Part shown: positions 61,510 through 64,000 of the stretch, in pieces
Layout of the letters: each line of letters starts with the position of its first letter
Numbering within the stretch: the first letter of the stretch is position 1
NCBI GenBank assembly: GCA_020354625.1
Contig: CP070651.1
Location: 4,016,358-4,080,357, forward strand
From: Trueperaceae bacterium
Lineage (GTDB): Bacteria; Deinococcota; Deinococci; Deinococcales; Trueperaceae
Length of the DNA stretch: 64,000 nt
Direction: 5' to 3'
Made by a program: the position numbers and the translations under genes
Notes under the pieces: model-generated
The model's database searches: none
The model's input: only the letters and a program-made list of their open reading frames with translations
Told to the model about the DNA's origin: nothing

Positions 61510-64000
61510 TCAGGCGGTTTCTCGGTTTTTCGAGCCCTGTTGGTTCGCGTGGAGTTCTTGGACGCTGGCGATCGTAAGAGGCTTTTCCTTCACCGCGGCG
61601 ATGGCCTTGAGCGCCCACTCGGCTGCTTGGCGTGAGGTCAGGTAAGGGAGCCCGTGCTCTAGCGCCCGCCGTAGTTCCTGAGTGCCGGCCGTATCGACGA
61701 GTAGCTGATATTCTGGTGTCGCGCCACTTTTTGGATGTCGCGTTACGTTGAAGCCGAGAGATGTAAACTCGCGGTCGAGCTCTTGCAAGTCCTCTCCGAT
61801 CAGGAGTACGTTGCCGTGCGTAGGGAGTGGTGCATTGGCACCCTCTTGCGCTTTGTAGTAAGCCAGATAGGCATCTTTTGCGATGCCCATGCTCTCACCG
61901 GTGGATCTCATCTCCGGGCCGAGTACCGGCAAGAGGTCTCTGAACTTCAAAAAGGGCAGGACTACCTCTTTGACACTGTAAAAGTCTGGTATCGGGGTTT
62001 CGGTGAATCCCAGCTCTTGCAGCGTTCGACCCGCCGAGATGAGCGCAGCGTACTTGGCCAGGGGGTGGCCGATCGCTTTGGAGAGATAAGGGATGGTCCG
62101 GCTAGCACGAGGGTTGGCTTCGATCACAAAGACCTGCTCGCCTCGAACGATGAATTGGATGTTGATAAGCCCGCGTACTCCGATAGCCTGTGCCAGCAAC
62201 ACGCTGTAACGTTTGATCGTGTCGATGACGTCGGCTCCGAGGCTTGCCGGCGGGGTGATGCACGCGCTATCACCCGAGTGGATGCCGGCTGCCTCGATAT
62301 GCTCCATGAGGCCAGCCACGACCGTCGTTTCACCATCTGAAATCGCATCGACATCGATCTCCTTGGCATCGGCGAGGAACTCATCGAGTAGGATGCTCGG
62401 TCGTTCCGGTAGCTGCGAATAGACGTCTTCGAGATACGCTTCGAGCTCTGCTTCGCTGTGTACGATCATCATCGCCCTCCCCCCCAGCACGTAACTAGGA
62501 CGTACCATCATGGGGTAGCCGATCTCCCGAGCCAGGTCGATCGCCTCTGCAGGGCTTTTTGCCGTGGTGCCTCGGGGTTGTGGAACCCCTAACTCCTGAC
62601 AGAGCTGGTGGAAACGATCCCGGTCTTCTGCAAAGTGGATGGCTTCGGCAGATGTTCCCCAGATCGGTACGCCCGCTTCAGAGAGGGCCTTGGCAAGTTT
62701 GAGAGGCGTCTGTCCACCGAGCTGTAGGATTATGCCGATCGGTTTCTCGCGGTCGACGATGTTGAGTACATCCTCGAACGTCAGTGGTTCGAAATAGAGC
62801 CTGTCGGCCGTATCGTAATCGGTGCTGACGGTCTCGGGATTGGAGTTGACCATGATGGTTTCGAAGCCGGCATCGCGCAACGCCCAGACCGCATGCACCG
62901 TTGCGTAATCGAACTCTACGCCCTGTCCGATTCGATTAGGCCCAGAGCCGAGAATGACGACGCGCTCCTTCAGGGTCGTTTTTACTTCGTCCTCCCACTC
63001 ATAGGTACTGTAGTGATACGGCGTGTAGGCTTCAAACTCGGCGGCACAGGTGTCGACGGTTTTGTAGACAGGTGCCCCACCTCGCTTTAACCTCAGCCTT
63101 CTGAGTTCTCGGTCGTCCGTCCCCGTTAATCTGGCCAACTCCCCGTCACTAAAGCCGATTCGCTTGATCTCTCGCCACAACTCCCAATTCCACTCCGTCG
63201 GGTCGGGTAGAGATCGAATTTCCTGTTCTACCTGTACGATTTCTCGAAGCTGTGCCAAGAACCACAGGTCGACCATCGTCTTTTCATAAAGATACTGTGC
63301 ACTCCGTCCACGGCGAAGGAGTTCCATCATTACAGGTAACCGCAATGGGTTCGGGTAGAGTTTCGACTCGAGCTCGCTCACACTCATACCCTCGGTTTCG
63401 CTGCGCACATCTAGTTCGAGCGAACGTAGCGCTTTCAGCAGAGATTCTTTGAAGGTTCTTCCGATGGCCATGACCTCGCCCACACTGTGCATTTGCGTTC
63501 CGAGCGTATCGGAAGCGCTGACAAATTTCTCAAATGCGAAACGGGGCAGCTTGGTCACCACATAATCGATCGAGGGCTCGAAAGCCGCTTTGGTCTCTTT
63601 GGTGATGTCGTTGGGCAGCTCATCTAAGTGATATCCAACGGCGAGGAGGGCCGCGATCTTGGCTATCGGGTAACCCGTTGCTTTTGAAGCGAGCGCACTC
63701 GAGCGCGATACGCGGGGGTTCATTTCGATCACCATCACCTCGCCATTGTGCGGGTTGACTGCGAATTGAATGTTGCTCCCCCCCGTGTCGACCCCGATTT
63801 CGCGAATGATCATGATGGCGTAATCCCGGAGCCGCTGATACTCCTTGTCGGAGAGCGTTTGTGCTGGGGCCACGGTGATCGAGTCACCTGTGTGCACGCC
63901 CATCGGATCGACATTTTCGATCGAGCAGATGATTACGACCGTGTCGTTATGGTCGCGCATGACTTCGAGTTCGTACTCTTTCCACCCCAACACCGATTGT
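61510..64000 (-). CDS. carB: Carbamoyl phosphate synthetase large subunit, N-terminal part outside the window
   Basis: About 829 codons are visible from the right edge to the TGA at 61510; roughly 205 N-terminal residues are missing. The visible part starts inside the first ATP-grasp domain ([15 protein letters not shown], with [27 protein letters not shown]). It then has the oligomerisation domain (about 195-345), a second ATP-grasp domain opening [25 protein letters not shown], ending with a repeat [27 protein letters not shown], and the allosteric MGS-like domain from about 720. It makes carbamoyl phosphate for arginine and pyrimidine synthesis with CarA, which is not in this window. Confidence 0.97.
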   Translation of the reverse strand, partial: QSVLGWKEYELEVMRDHNDTVVIICSIENVDPMGVHTGDSITVAPAQTLSDKEYQRLRDYAIMIIREIGVDTGGSNIQFAVNPHNGEVMVIEMNPRVSRSSALASKATGYPIAKIAALLAVGYHLDELPNDITKETKAAFEPSIDYVVTKLPRFAFEKFVSASDTLGTQMHSVGEVMAIGRTFKESLLKALRSLELDVRSETEGMSVSELESKLYPNPLRLPVMMELLRRGRSAQYLYEKTMVDLWFLAQLREIVQVEQEIRSLPDPTEWNWELWREIKRIGFSDGELARLTGTDDRELRRLRLKRGGAPVYKTVDTCAAEFEAYTPYHYSTYEWEDEVKTTLKERVVILGSGPNRIGQGVEFDYATVHAVWALRDAGFETIMVNSNPETVSTDYDTADRLYFEPLTFEDVLNIVDREKPIGIILQLGGQTPLKLAKALSEAGVPIWGTSAEAIHFAEDRDRFHQLCQELGVPQPRGTTAKSPAEAIDLAREIGYPMMVRPSYVLGGRAMMIVHSEAELEAYLEDVYSQLPERPSILLDEFLADAKEIDVDAISDGETTVVAGLMEHIEAAGIHSGDSACITPPASLGADVIDTIKRYSVLLAQAIGVRGLINIQFIVRGEQVFVIEANPRASRTIPYLSKAIGHPLAKYAALISAGRTLQELGFTETPIPDFYSVKEVVLPFLKFRDLLPVLGPEMRSTGESMGIAKDAYLAYYKAQEGANAPLPTHGNVLLIGEDLQELDREFTSLGFNVTRHPKSGATPEYQLLVDTAGTQELRRALEHGLPYLTSRQAAEWALKAIAAVKEKPLTIASVQELHANQQGSKNRETA

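Overview
The window looks like a chromosomal segment of a GC-rich bacterium, most likely Deinococcota and closest in flavour to the Trueperales. That placement is inference. It rests on the housekeeping gene set (carB, RNase R, rlmN, rex, ftsH, glgC), a TmrAB-like ABC exporter pair, the many Sec and lipoprotein signals, and several genes whose -10 box lies only 6-10 bases before the start codon, as in leaderless Deinococcus transcripts. No phage, insertion sequence, CRISPR array or rRNA was seen. One tRNA is present: tRNA-Ala(CGC).

Layout. 1-4413: small accessory genes, namely a DinB-like protein cut by the window edge, an 84-residue orphan, a secreted lamin-tail-like protein, a TauD/TfdA-type dioxygenase gene with an in-frame TAG, a GNAT acetyltransferase and a SAM methyltransferase. 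4728-9595: a dipeptide/oligopeptide-type ABC importer (binding protein and two permeases, no ATPase) followed by an MFS transporter. 9771-10848: an FMN reductase/MarR operon behind a consensus promoter. 11116-15221: three unrelated-looking lipoproteins, one with a long Glu tract. 15313-15483: three copies of an AT-rich 57-bp tandem repeat, followed by a PAS-PAS-LuxR regulator and an ArsR/DUF2087 regulator with a 13-bp-arm palindromic operator. 17761-20596: SMP-30 lactonase, SDR dehydrogenase and a divergent FAH-fold protein, a plausible sugar-acid oxidation module.

20811-33596: a surface/export region. Two large lipoproteins, each a LVIVD propeller carrying a PA domain, flank a second ATPase-less peptide ABC importer. 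They are followed by a small lipoprotein, a PKD-repeat lipoprotein, a truncated copy of its 5' end, and another lipoprotein with a C-terminal IDIKPGS-type domain. 33796-47114: tRNA-Ala, a Sel1-repeat membrane protein, a secreted DUF11-like protein, a heterodimeric ABC exporter with one degenerate ATP site, a PASTA protein with only a kinase N-lobe remnant, FtsH, GlgC, an unknown gene overlapping rlmN, and RlmN. 47284-52108: a tightly packed TPR/SPOR/Rex/lipoprotein operon and a long-chain polyprenyl diphosphate synthase. 52300-56997: a nitroreductase, then a GbsR/MarR regulator leading two FtsX-type permeases and a LolD-type ATPase. 57189-64000: RNase R, a 620-base stretch with tiny reading frames, an unrecognised 457-residue protein, and the large subunit of carbamoyl phosphate synthetase running off the edge.

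Recurrent themes are surface lipoproteins, importers that must borrow ATPases encoded elsewhere, heptamer-repeat elements at gene ends, and leaderless-type starts. No single proven new system stands out. The best candidates for follow-up are the LVIVD-PA lipoproteins around the ABC importer, the 57-bp repeat array, and the heptamer elements.
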